A DNA stretch of 64,000 bases from positions 12,215,865 to 12,279,864 of the forward strand of contig NC_091346.1 of assembly GCF_038502225.1 (NCBI RefSeq). Reading direction: 5' to 3'. The position numbers and the translations under genes were made by a program. The notes beneath the pieces are model-generated. The model made no database searches, was not told where the DNA came from, and saw only the letters and a program-made list of their open reading frames with translations. The DNA is from Cherax quadricarinatus (lineage: Eukaryota > Arthropoda > Malacostraca > Decapoda > Parastacidae). Positions 44,001-56,800 of the stretch are shown one piece after another (position 1 is the stretch's first letter; each line of letters begins with the position of its first letter).

Positions 44001-47000
44001 CCAGTGGTATTGTTTTGCGAGTTGTGATCACCAGTGGTATTGTTTTGCGAGTTGTGATCACCAGTGGCATTGTTTTCCGAGTTGTGATCACCAGTGGTAT
44101 TGTTTTACTAGTTGTGATCACCAGTGGCAATGTTTCGCGAGTTGTGATCACCAGTGGTATTGTTTTACTAGTTGTGATCACCAGTGGTATTGTTTTACTA
44201 GTTGTGATCACCAGTGGTATTGTTTTACTAGTTGTGATCACCAGTGGTATTGTTTTACTAGTTGTGATCACCAGTGGTATTGTTTTACTAGTTGCGATCA
44301 CCAGTGGTATTGTTTTACTAGTTGTGATCACCAGTGGTATTGTTTTACTAGTTGTGATCACCAGTGGTATTGTTTTACTAGTTGTGATCACCAGTGGTAT
44401 TTTTTACTAGTTGTGATCACCAGTGGCAATGTTTCGCGAGTTGTGATCACCAGTGGTATTGTTTTACTAGTTGTGATCACCAGTGGTACTGTTTTGCGAG
44501 TTGTGGTCACCAGTGGCATTGTTTTGCTAGTTATCACAGTGGTATTGCTTTGCGAGTTGTGATCACCAGTGGTATTGCTTTGCGAGTTGTGATCACCAGT
44601 GGTATTGTTTTGCGAGTTATCACCAGTGGTAATGCTTTGCGAGTTGTGATCACCAGTGGTATTGTTTTGCGAGTTGTGATCACCAGTGGTATTGTTTTGC
44701 GAGTTATCACCAGTGGTAATGCTTTGCGAGTTGTGATCACCAGTGGTATTGTTTTGCAAGCTGTGATCACCAATGGTATTGTTTTTGCGAGTTGTGATCA
44801 CCAGTGGTATTGCTTTGCGAGTTGTGATCACCAGTGGTATTGTTTTGCAAGTTGTGATCACCAGTGGTATTGTTTTGCAAGTTGTGATCTCCAGTGGTAT
44901 TGTTTTGCGAGTTGTGATAACCAGTGGTATTGTTTTGCGAGTTGTGATCACCAATGGTATTGTTTTGCGAGTTATCACCAGTGGTAATTCTTTGCGAGTT
45001 GTGATCACCAGTGGTATTGTTTTGCAAGTTGTGATCACCAGTGGTATTGTTTTGCAAGTTGTGATCACCAGTGGTATTGTTTTGCGAGTTATCACCAGTG
45101 GTATTGCTTTGCGAGTTGTGATCACCAGTGGTATTGTTTTGCGAGTTGTGATCACCAGTGGTATTGTTTTGCGAGTTATCACCAATGGTATTGTTTTGCG
45201 AGTTGTGATCACCAGTGGTATTGTTTTGCGAGTTGTGATCACCAGTGGTATTGTTTTGCGAGTTGTGATCACCAGTGGTATTGTTTTGCTAGTTATCACC
45301 AGTGGTATTGCTTTGCGAGTTGTGATCATCAGTTGTATTATTTTGCGAGTTATCACCAGTGGTATTGCTGTGCGACTTGTGATCACCAGTGGTATTGATT
45401 TGCGAGTTGTGATCATCAGTGGTATTATTTTGCGAGTTATCACCAGTGGTATTGCTGTGCGACTTGTGATCACCAGTGGTATTGATTTGCGAGTTGTGAT
45501 CACCAGTGGTATTGTTTTGCTAGTTATCACCAGTGGTATTGCTTTGCGAGTTGTGATCATCAGTGGTATTATTTTGCGAGTTATCACCAGTGGTATTGCT
45601 TTGTGAGTTGTGATCACCAGTGGTATTGTTTTGCGAGTTGTGCACACCAGGGTAATTGTTTTGCTAGTTATCACCAGTGATATTGCTTTGCGAGTTGTGA
45701 TCATCAGTGGTATTATTTTGCGAGTTATCACCAGTGGTATTGTTTTGCGAGTTGTGATCACCAGTGGTATTGTTTTGCGAGTTGTGATAACCAGTTGTAT
45801 TATTTTGCTAGTTATCCCCAGTGGTAATGTTTTGCGAGTTGTGATCACCAGTGGTTCTGTTTTGCTAGTTATCCACAGTGGTAATGTTTTGCGAGTTGCG
45901 ATCACCAGTGGTATTGTTTTGCGAGTTGTGATCACCAGTGGTATTGTTTTGCGAGTTGTGATCACCAGTGGCATTGTTTTGCTAGTTATCCCCAGTGGTA
46001 ATGTTTTGCGAGTTGTGATCACCAGTGGTTCTGTTTTGCTAGTTATCCCCAGTGGTATTGTTTTGCGAGTTGTGATCATCAGAGGTATTGTTTTGCTAGT
46101 TATCCCCAGTGGTAATGTTTTTCGAGTTGTGATCACCAGTGGTTCTGTTTTGCTAGTTATCCCCAGTGGTAATGTTTTGCGAGTTGTGATCACCAGTGGT
46201 ATTGTTTTGCGAGTTGTGATCACCAGTGGTATTGTTTTGCGAGTTGTGATCACCAGTGGCATTGTTTTCCGAGTTGTGATCACCAGTGGTAATGTTTTGC
46301 GAGTTGTGATCACCAGTGGTTCTGTTTTGCTAGTTATCCCCAGTGGTAATGTTTTGCGAGTTATCACCAGTGGTAATGCTTTGCGAGTTGTGATCACCAG
46401 TGGTATTGTTTTGCGAGTTGTGATCACCAGTGGTATTGTTTTGCGAGTTATCACCAGTGGTAATGCTTTGCGAGTTGTGATCACCAGTGGTATTGTTTTG
46501 CAAGTTGTGATCACCAATGGTATTGTTTTTGCGAGTTGTGATCACCAGTGGTATTGCTTTGCGAGTTGTGATCACCAGTGGTATTGTTTTGCAAGTTGTG
46601 ATCACCAGTGGTATTGTTTTGCAAGTTGTGATCACCAGTGGTATTGTTTTGCGAGTTGTGATCACCAGTGGTATTGTTTTGCAAGTTGTGATCACCAGTG
46701 GTATTGTTTTGCAAGTTGTGATCACCAGTGGTATTGTTTTGCGAGTTGTGATCACCAGTGGTATTGTTTTGCGAGTTGTGATCACCAGTGGTACTGTTTT
46801 GCGAGTTATCACCAGTGGTAATTCTTTGCGAGTTGTGATCACCAGTGGTATTGTTTTGCAAGTTGTGATCACCAGTGGTATTGTTTTGCAAGTTGTGATC
46901 ACCAGTGGTATTGTTTTGCGAGTTATCACCAGTGGTATTGCTTTGCGAGTTGTGATCACCAGTGGTATTGTTTTGCGAGTTGTGATCACCAGTGGTATTG

Positions 47001-50000
47001 TTTTGCGAGTTATCACCAATGGTATTGTTTTGCGAGTTGTGATCACCAGTGGTATTGTTTTGCGAGTTGTGATCACCAGTGGTATTGTTTTGCGAGTTGT
47101 GATCACCAGTGGTATTGTTTTGCTAGTTATCACCTGTGGTATTGCTTTGCGAGTTGTGATCATCAGTGGTATTATTTTGCGAGTTATCACCAGTGGTATT
47201 GCTGTGCGACTTGTGATCACCAGTGGTATTGATTTGCGAGTTGTGATCACCAGTGGTATTGTTTTGCTAGTTATCACCAGTGGTATTGCTTTGCGAGTTG
47301 TGATCATCAGTGGTATTATTTTGCGAGTTATCACCAGTGGTATTGCTGTGCGACTTGTGATCACCAGTGGTATTGATTTGCGAGTTGTGATCACCAGTGG
47401 TATTGTTTTGCTAGTTATCACCAGTGGTATTGCTTTGCGAGTTGTGATCATCAGTGGTATTATTTTGCGAGTTATCACCAGTGGTATTGCTGTGCGACTT
47501 GTGATCACCAGTGGTATTGATTTGCGAGTTGTGATCACCAGTGGTATTGTTTTGCTAGTTATCACCAGTGGTATTGCTTTGCGAGTTGTGATCATCAGTG
47601 GTATTATTTTGCGAGTTATCACCAGTGGTATTGCTGTGCGACTTGTGATCACCAGTGGTATTGCTTTGTGAGTTGTGGACACCAAGGTAATTGTTTTGCT
47701 AGTTATCACCAGTGATATTGCTTTGCGAGTTGTGATCATCAGTGGTATTATTTTGCGAGTTATCACCAGTGGTATTGCTTTGCGACTTGTGATCGCCAGT
47801 GGTATTGCTTTGTGAGTTGTGATCACCAGTGGTATTGTTTTGCGAGTTGTGGACACCAGGGTAATTGTTTTGCTAGTTATCACCAGTGATATTGCTTTGC
47901 GAGTTGTGATCATCAGTGGTATTATTTTGCGAGTTATCACCAGTGGTATTGCTTTGCGACTTGTGATCACCAGTGGTATTGTTTTGCGAGTTGTGATAAC
48001 CAGTTGTATTATTTTGCTAGTTATCCCCAGTGGTAATGTTTTACGAGTTGTGATCACCAGTGGTTCTGTTTTGCTAGTTATCCCCAGTGGTAATGTTTTG
48101 CGAGTTGTGATCACCAGTGGTTCTGTTTTGCTAGTTATCCCCAGTGGTATTGTTTTGCGAGTTGTGATCATCAGTGGTATTGTTTTGCTAGTTATCCCCA
48201 GTGGTAATGTTTTGCGAGTTGTGATCACCAGTGGTTCTGTTTTGCTAGTTATCCCCAGTGGTAATGTTTTGCGAGTTGTGATCACCAGTGGTATTGTTTT
48301 GCGAGTTGTGATCACCAGTGGTATTGTTTTGCGAGTTGTGATCACCAGTGGCATTGTTTTCCGAGTTGTGATCACCAGTGGTATTGTTTTGCTAGTTGTG
48401 ATCACCAGTGGCAATGTTTCGCGAGTTGTGATCACCAGTGGTACTGTTTTGCGAGTTGTGGTCACCAGTGGTATTGTTTTGCTAGTTATCACCAGTGGTA
48501 TTCCTTTGCGAGTTGTGATCATCAGTGGTATTGTTTTGCTAGTTATCACCAGTGGTATTGCTTTGCGACTTGTGATCGCCAGTGGTATTGTTTTGCGAGT
48601 TCTGATCACCAGTGGTATTGTTTTGCTAGTTGTGATCACCAGTGGTATTGTTTTGCGAATTGTTATGACCAGTGGTATTGTTTTGAGAGTTGTGATCTCC
48701 AGTGGTATTGTTTTGCAAGTTATCACCAGTGGTATTGTTTTGCGAGTTGTGATCTCCAGTGGTATTGTTTTGCAAGTTATCACCAGTGGTATTGTTTTGC
48801 GAGTTGTGATCATCAGTGGTATTGTTTTGCGAGTTGTGATCACCAGTGGTATTGTTTTGCTAGTTATCACCAGTGGTATTGTTTTGCGAGCTGTGATCAC
48901 CAGTGGTATTGTTTTGCTAGTTATCACCAGTGATATTGTTTTGCTAGTTGTGATCACCAGTGGTATTGTTTTGCTAGTTATCACCAGTGGTATTGTTTTG
49001 CGAGTTGTTATCACCAGTGGTATTGTTTTGCTAGTTATCACCAGTGGTATTGTTTTGCGAGCTGTGATCACCAGTGGTATTGTTTTGCTAGTTGTGATCA
49101 CCATTGGTATTGTTTTGGTAGTTATCACAAGTGGTATTGTCTTGCGAGTTGTGATCATCAGTGGTATTGTTTTGCGAGTTATCACCAGTGGTATGCTTTG
49201 CGACTTGGGATAACCAGTGGAATTGTTTTGGGAGTTGTGATCACCAGTGATATTGTTTTGCGAGTTGTGATCACCAGTGGTATTGCTTTGTGAGTTGTGA
49301 TCACCAGTGGTATTGTTTTGCGAGTTGTGATCACCAGTGGTATTGTTTTGCGAGTTGTGATCACCAGTGATATTATTTTGCGAGTTGTGATCACCAGTGG
49401 AATTGTTTTGGGAGTTGTGATCACCAGTGATATTATTTTGCGAGTTGTGATCACCAGTGGTATTGCTTTGCGAGTTGTGATCACCAGTGATATTATTTTG
49501 CGAGTTGTGATCACCAGTGGAATTGTTTTGCGAGTTGTGATCACCAGTGATATTATTTTGCGAGTTGTGATCACCAGTGGAATTGTTTTGGGAGTTGTGA
49601 TCACCAGTGATATTATTTTGCGAGTTGTGATCACCAGTGGTATTGCTTTGCGAGTTGTGATCACCAGTGATATTATTTTGCGAGTTGTGATCTCCAGTGG
49701 TATTGTTTTGCTAGTTATCACCAGTGGTATTGTTTTGCGAATTGTTATCACCAGTGGTATTGTTTTGCTAGTTATCACCAGTGGTATTGTTTTGCGAGCT
49801 GTGATCACCAGTGGTATTGTTTTGCTAGTTGTGATCACCAGTGGCAGTATCGCGAGTTGTGATCAACAGTGGTACTGTTTTGGTAGTTATCACCAGTGGT
49901 ATTGCTTTGCGAGTTGTGGTCACCATTGGTATTGTTTTGGTAGTTATCACAAGTGGTATTGTCTTGCGAGTTGTGATCATCAGTGGTATTGTTTTGCGAG

Positions 50001-50777
50001 TTATCACCAGTGGTATGCTTTGCGACTTGGGATAACCAGTGGAATTGTTTTGGGAGTTGTGATCACCAGTGATATTGTTTTGCGAGTTGTGATCACCAGT
50101 GGTATTGCTTTGTGAGTTGTGATCACCAGTGGTATTGTTTTGCGAGTTGTGATCACCAGTGGTATTGTTTTGCGAGTTGTGATCACCAGTGATATTATTT
50201 TGCGAGTTGTGATCACTAGTGGAATTGTTTTGGGAGTTGTGATCACCAGTGATATTATTTTGCGAGTTGTGATCACCAGTGGTATTGCTTTGCGAGTTGT
50301 GATCACCAGTGATATTATTTTGCGAGTTGTGATCACCAGTGGAATTGTTTTGCGAGTTGTGATCACCAGTGATATTATTTTGCGAGTTGTGATCACCAGT
50401 GGAATTGTTTTGGGAGTTGTGATCACCAGTGATATTATTTTGCGAGTTGTGATCACCAGTGGTATTGCTTTGCGAGTTGTGATCACCAGTGATATTATTT
50501 TGCGAGTTGTGATCTCCAGTGGTATTGTTTTGCTAGTTATCACCAGTGGTATTGTTTTGCGAATTGTTATCACCAGTGGTATTGTTTTGAGAGTTGTGAT
50601 CTCCAGTGGTATTGTTTTGCTAGTTATCACCAGTGGTATTGTTTTGCGAATTGTTATCACCAGTGGTATTGTTTTGAGAGTTGTGATCTCCAGTGGTATT
50701 GTTTTGCTAGTTATCACCAGTGGTTTTGTTTTGCGAGTTGTGATCACCAGTGGTTTTGTTTTGCGAGTTGTGATCAC
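38027..50777. repeat. 12.75-kb tandem array of 30-bp and 27-bp units
   Basis: About 430-440 units of GTGATCACCAGTGGTATTGT followed by TTTGCTAGTT (30 bp), or the same without the leading GTG (27 bp). 38,027-39,050 is almost all 30-mers with CTAGTT ends. 39,050-48,400 mixes 30- and 27-mers with CGAGTT/CAAGTT ends. 48,400-50,777 has mixed units, including alternating pairs (ATATTATTTTGCGAG / GAATTGTTTTGGGAG). Because both lengths are multiples of three, very long stop-free frames arise on both strands (the longest spans 37,792-44,391 on the minus strand). Rare 1-bp changes (39,530, 41,930, 44,400, 44,785, 46,528) shift the frame. Confidence 0.98.
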
Positions 50778-50993
50778 TTTAAACAATGTACTATGTTCTC
50801 TCTGTTGCCGCAATAAAATTATAAGGATTACTTTAAACAATTCCAACTCCAAGGCTGAGGGACTGATTACCTCATCTTTTGTATATTGTTCAACTGACTT
50901 CAAATTATGTCCTTGAATTTGTATTGATAAAACCTCTGGACTGTGAAACGTCTACAATAAAGATACCCAGATGTTGCACATGTCTTAATGTCA
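50778..50993 (+). mobile_element. terminal fragment of another Penelope-like element
   Basis: Contains TTGATAA (50,924-50,930), GAAACGTCTACAATAAAG (50,945 on) and GATGTTGCACATGTC. These match, in the same order, the landmarks of the PLE ends at 4,741-4,806 (TTGATAA, GAAACGTTGCCACAATAAA, TTGCACTTGTGTC). No coding sequence is attached. It directly borders the right edge of the tandem array. Confidence 0.5.
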
Positions 50994-51105
50994 TCAAGCC
51001 CGTACTGGAATATGCAGCACTAGTATCGAACCCTCACGTGGTAAAGCAAGTAATGAAAATGGAGAAAGTGCAGTGATTTGCAACGAGACTTGTCCCTGAG
51101 CTATG
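50994..51105 (+). mobile_element. LINE family A fragment (RT C-terminal region)
   Basis: Frame reads IKPVLEYAALVSNPHVVKQV and EKVQ, a stop, then FATRLVPEL, matching YVRPILEYAAPVWNPHLAKH and ATRLVPEVRG at 8,900-9,050. It is cut off by the CR1-like LINE that follows. Confidence 0.65.
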
Positions 51106-53838
51106 ACAGAAGCATCGGGAAGGGGGGTGGGGTGGCACTCTATGTCCGAGATCGCTTGAACTGTTGTATAAAAACGGGTAGTAAGTCTGAAGTAACACAT
51201 ACAGAGTCTGGATAGAATTTTCAGAGGGACATGAAAAATTTATTTTAGGTGTGATATATCGTCCCCCAAACTTAGATAGGAACCAAGGGAGACTACTATG
51301 GGAGGAAATTGTTAAGGCCACAAGGCACGATAACGTAGTAATTCTAGGAGACTTTAACTTTAGTCATGTTGATTGGAATTTCTTGACTGGGAATTTAAAA
51401 TCAAGCTACTTTTTAGAAGTAGTTCAGGATTGTTTTTTGAAGCAGTTTGTGACAGAGCCTACAAGGGGAAATAACCTGCTTGACTTAGTTTTGGCAAACA
51501 AGGAAACCCTTGTTAATAATTTAGAAGTTTCAGAGGAACTCGGCACAAGCGATCACAAATCAGTTACCTTTAGCATTGAATGGAAGTATGATAGTAGCGA
51601 TAATTCAGTACTGGTCCCAGATTTTCGCTTAGCAGATTACAGTGGGCTTAGAGAACACTTATCATCTGTGGACTGGGGTAACGAAGAGAGCTATCAGTAT
51701 GACAGCTTTCTTAACACAATACATGCTGCCCAAAGAACATTTATCCCATATAAGGAAATTAAATCGAATAGAAATGACCCCAAATGGATGAATAATAGGC
51801 TCAGATATATTTTAGGACAGAAAAAAGGAATTTATAGGCGCATCAAAGGAGGTGAGGGTCATCTTATGAATCAGAATATTGACATTAAGAGGGTCATTAA
51901 AAAGGGGATAAGAAAAGCTAAACGGGACTATGAAATTAAAGTTGCTAGGGATTCGAAAACTAACCCAAAAAGTTTTTTCCAGGTTTATAGAACAAAAGTT
52001 AGAGATAAGATAGGTCCCCTTAAAAATAACTCTGGGCATCTCACTGACAAGGAGAATGAAATGTGCTCTATTCTTAATAATTATTTTCTCTCGGTTTTCA
52101 CTCAGGAAGACACTGATAATATCCCAGTAATTAATATTTTATAGTTGGCCTGATGATGATAAATTATGCAATATCACAGTCACTAGCGAATTGGTTATCA
52201 AACAGATAGACCGGCTAAAGCAAAATAAATCCCCGGGCCATGATGAACTTTTTTCAAGGATTCTTGAAGAGTGTAAAATGGAACTTTGTGAACCATTGAC
52301 TAATATTTTTAATATTTCTCTTCAAACAGGTGTAGTGTCTGATATGTGGAAGATGGCTAATGTAATTCCTATTTTTAAAGCAGGGAACAAGTCGTTACCA
52401 TCAAATTACCGCCCAATAAGCCTGACCTCAATTGTAAGCAAATTACTAGAGTCAATTATAACTGATAATATAAGAAGCCATCTCGATAAGCACAGCTTGA
52501 TTAATGATACTCAGCATGGATTCACGAGGGGTCGTTCCTGCCTAACTAATTTATTAACCTTCTTCAGTAAAGCTTTTGAGGCCGTTGATCATGGTAAAGA
52601 ATTCGATACTGTTTATTTAGGTTTTAGTACCGCACCAGAGACTGTTAAAAAAAAGTGGCAGCTCATGGCATTGGGGGAAAAGTGCTGTCATGGATCGAGT
52701 CATGGCTCACTAATAGGAAGCAGAGAGTATGCTTAAATGGGGTTAAATCCGAGTGGGGATCTGTAACAAGTGGCGTACCACAGGGATCAATCTTAGGCCC
52801 GTTGTTGTTTATATATCAATGACCTTGATGAGGGTATTACTAGTGATATGAGCAAATTCGCCGATGACACAAAGATAGGTAGGATGATTGATTCAAACGT
52901 GGATGTTAGGGAACTTCAGGAGGATTTAGACAAACTCTATACTTGGTCAGAAAAGTGGCAGATGCAGTTCAATGTAGATAAATACAAGGTTCTGAAGCTC
53001 GGGAGTGTCCATAACCCTAGCACTTATAAGCTAAATAATGTAGAACTTAGCCATACAGATTGCGAAAAGGACTTGGGGGTTATGGAAAGCAGCAACCTTA
53101 AACCAAGACAGCAATGCCTAAGCGTACGTAATAAGGCAAATAGATTACTGGGATTTATATCAAGAAGTGTAAGCAACAGAAGTCCAGAGGTCATACTGCA
53201 GCTTTATACATCATTAGTAAGGCCTCACCTAGATTATGTAGCTCAGTTCTGGTCTCCATATTACAGAATGGACATAAATTCGTTAGAAAACATTCAGAGT
53301 AGAATGACTAAATTAATACATAGCATTAGAAATCTTCCTTATGAAGAAAGATTGAAGACTCTTAAAATTACATTCACTTGTTAGACGAAGAATGAGGGGA
53401 GACATGATAGAAGTGTATAAGTGGAAGATGGGTATTAATAAAGGGGATATTAATAAGGTCTTGAGGATATCTCTCCAAGAGAGAACCCGCAGTAATGGAT
53501 TTAAATTAGACAAGTTTAGATTTAGAAAGGACATAGGAAAGTATTGGTTTGGAAATAGGGTATTTGATGAGTGGAACAGTCTACCTATTTGGGTTATTGA
53601 GGCTAGGACTTTGGGTAGTTTCAAATTTAGGTTGGATAAATATATGAGTGAGAGGGGTAGGATTTGAGTGGGAATTGCAAATGAGTGGATAGTTACCAGA
53701 ACTTATTTCTAGGGTAGCATTGAAAATTGGGTTGGGCAAATGTTTTGTTAGTGGGATGGATTGAAAAGGACCTACCTAGTATGGGCCAACAGGCCTGCTG
53801 CAGTGTTCCTCCTTTCGTATGTTCTTATGTTCTTATGT
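51106..53838 (+). mobile_element. CR1-like LINE, 5'-truncated and broken
   Basis: Same family as 29,578-33,664, opposite strand. It begins within the endonuclease (GGGVALYVRDRLNCC) and runs to the 3' end TATGGGCCAACAGGCCTGCT with a TGTTCTTATGTTCTTATG tail. ORF1 and the start of ORF2 are missing. Confidence 0.88.
51251..53667 (+). pseudogene. CR1-like LINE ORF2, frameshifted
   Basis: Four frames (51,251-52,144, 52,191-52,736, 52,848-53,384, 53,392-53,667) cover endonuclease to C-terminus. Visible are ILGDFNFSHVDWN, GTSDHKSVTF, SNYRPISLTSIV, QHGFTRGRSCLTNLLTFF, KFADDTKIG and SLVRPHLDYVAQFWSPYY. The first palm aspartate region reads YLGFSTAPETV where the intact copy has YMDFSKAFDRV, so a catalytic residue is lost as well as the reading frame. 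A stop after INIL (52,144) and an indel near 52,810 (TYQ-type break after GPLLF) complete the inactivation. Confidence 0.85.
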
Positions 53839-56800
53839 ATGCTCTAGGTTCTATATGAACGAAGGACTGCTGGTGTGAATCATGGGTAAAGCCAACTATA
53901 ACAAGACAGAAAAAAGGGCAGAAGGGAAAAGGATCCTTCGCTGAAGTACTCTTAAGTAACCAGAATGTGAAGGAGATGAAATGGAGAGCTGCAGTGAATC
54001 TGAAGGATAAATACATCTACCTTGGGTGGGAAAGGATATTATTATCCATGGCCGTCGGGAGACTCCTGGGAAGACAATTGGTGAGAAATGGGCAGTGGAC
54101 GAAAGAGAAATTTGTATTATCATTAAACAGATAAGTAGTGAGGATGAGGCGGACAAGATGGCAAATTTTCAAAGGACTGGAAAGTATAAAAGGCACAAAA
54201 TGCGACTGGCCAAACCGACACTTGCATCAGAAACGGCAGGAGATCAGATCTATAGACGAAATCCATTGTTGAGGAGAAAGAACAGATATTATCATGTGAA
54301 CCGCAAATGAGACAGAACATCACATGAGGGAAATATTGAGGTAAAGAATAAGAGACAGACGAAGCTAGGAGGAAGAACCACTTAGCTCAGCGACAGGGAA
54401 ACACCATACTCATTCCCACCATGTGGAAGCCCTGCCTCATGGGGAACATTAAGCTCAGATCCAAGCAATCCTTTAAACCCTAAGTCCCATTCACACCCAA
54501 AACAATAACTCAAACCAGCATCAGTCCCCCAATATCACCACCTACATCCCCATTCCTAACTATCCATCTGTGTAGTATCCTGTCTTAGAACCACACCATA
54601 TCTTTACCCAAACCCTCTTTCCATCTCTTCTTCACCTGTCCCTTACATCCTTCCTCACAACAATGGTCTCACTCCCTTCCAGTGCAAGATCCATCCCACA
54701 ATGAGTCTTTACCATTATCTCAACCTGAAACCCCCTAATGCTCACCCTTCTTCCCCTGACAAATGGGAAAGACCCAGGAAAGCATGAACCCGAAAATTAG
54801 AAAACAAAAACTGAAAGTGATATGCAAATGCAGACTGGGTAACAAATAAAAGAGATCAATGGTGAGAATGGATAATAAAAGCATCCCAATAACAGAGACC
54901 AATCTCCCAGAGGTGATAACAGATGTAATCTTCCCAGAAGGATAAGAAATACTGGAAAAGGTTAGAGGAACCAGATAAGTTGAAGGAGTAGTGTTACTAA
55001 ACAGGAACCAGTGTAGCTCTGAGATGAATGGATTAAATGAAAGCGATTAATTAACTATACATAATGTGGACACTCAGAACTGGGGGATACAAGGTATTGA
55101 TATACAAGTAGTCAAGAGGCCAATATGAGGACATCACTGAGGTGGTGGACACAATAATGGAGGTGGCTAGAAGAACCCACACGGGCAATGCAAAGCTACT
55201 GATCATGGCAAAGTCTTCAAGCCACAGAGAGCACCAAAAACATGTAGATGTTTGAGGTGGCAATGGAAAACTTCACAAGTAAGCATGTCGGGGACACAAC
55301 TAGAGAGAGAGGAAGCGAAGAATCGGTGTAGCTGGTCTTTTTGTTCATACTAAATGAATCTTATTTAGGTGACGACGTAGGTGTTAGGTTTAAACAAGTT
55401 GTAGAATATAACAAGAAGAGAAATACAGTGTGTGAAGGAAGGGACAAATCCAACTTCTTAAGAGGAGACTATGCAGATATGAAGAAATTCCTAAGTAGAG
55501 TTCCGTTGGAAAGAATAGATAGTGAAAGAAATTATGAAATATATTACTGGAAAGTGCAGGAGAGAGTGGAGAAATTCATATCCAGAAGCTAAAGCAGAGA
55601 AATGAATAGAGTGAGCCCGTGGTTCATCCAGAGGTTCAGGAGGCAAAGGTTCAAAACTCAAGAGCATGAAGAAATACCTGAGGGTTAGTAAGTGATCAGA
55701 GTCAGAAATGAATGCACAAACGTGTAAAAAAGAAGTGGAATAACAAATTAAAAAAGGTACATAGCAACGTATACCAACATTACCAAATAGAAACTTCGGA
55801 AAACTGCAAGAAAAGGTAATAAGGCTGAAGATCAAAGAAAAGAATCTAATTAAAAATGACGAGGAAGTCTGCAAGGAGAAAAAAAAAATACATAGGGAGG
55901 CATTCTCGCAGTTATAAAAAACACTGAGAAAAAGACAGAAAGGAAGAGTAGTCTAACAATTACAGGATGCAATACACACAAAGAAAATGAAAAAAAAGAG
56001 CACCCAAGATACCTCAAAAACAATGAAACCAGACTACATCTCTCTATAGATTCCTTGAGTTTGAGTTGTGGCAGAAGAACTGAGTGAACCAACTTCTGCG
56101 GTCTTAATAAAGTCGACTGAAAATTAACAGCTGTTGGAAGTCTGGAAAACAACGAAGATAGTGCTGGTATTTATAAGACAAACAGGAAGCATTAAACTAC
56201 AGGTGAGTGTCACTGACATACATAATACGTAAAGTTATGGAAAATTTTATCAGAAGACTGGTGGAGCACCTGAATAGAAGCGAATTCATAAACATCAAAG
56301 ATGATCTTAGAGATGGAAAATCTTATCTCATAAATCTGCTAGAATTCTATGATAATGTAGCGAAAGCTCGACAGGAAGACGGATAAATGAACTTAAGAAG
56401 GCGCTTGATACAGTACCTCATTCGAGGCAAAAACCAGAGGAACAGGTAAGAATAACAGGGAGAGCATTACAGTGGATCTAAGAATAATTACCTGGAAGGA
56501 AGCAGCGAGGAGGTATCACTGCGGGGGAGTGTGACGAGTTTGGTTTCACAAGTCCAGAATTTATATCAGTATTGATTTATGAGTACATAAACAACATCAC
56601 AGAATAAATCGGGTCAGAGGTGTTCCTGCTCGCGGATGTGAAATTAACGAACATTTAACCCTAACAAATGCAAGGTTATGAAAACGGGGAGAGGCAAATC
56701 TCCCTGAAATATATTGATATTGGAGTGAACATCTCACATGAGGTGCACATCAACAGAATAACTGGCGTATCAAACGTGAGACTCTCAAATCTACAGGTAG

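Noticed and set aside
37792..44391. 2,199-codon minus-strand ORF of ITTSKTIPLV repeats as a real giant protein
   Set aside because: It is produced by the 27/30-bp tandem array, lies inside an intron, and equally long frames exist on the other strand. Kept only as a repeat, with the in-frame property noted.
38027..50777. CRISPR array
   Set aside because: Units are contiguous without unique spacers, and the context is an animal intron with no cas genes.
38027..50777. Centromeric or telomeric satellite
   Set aside because: The array is embedded between two exons of one gene; there is no telomere-like motif and the size is modest for a centromere.
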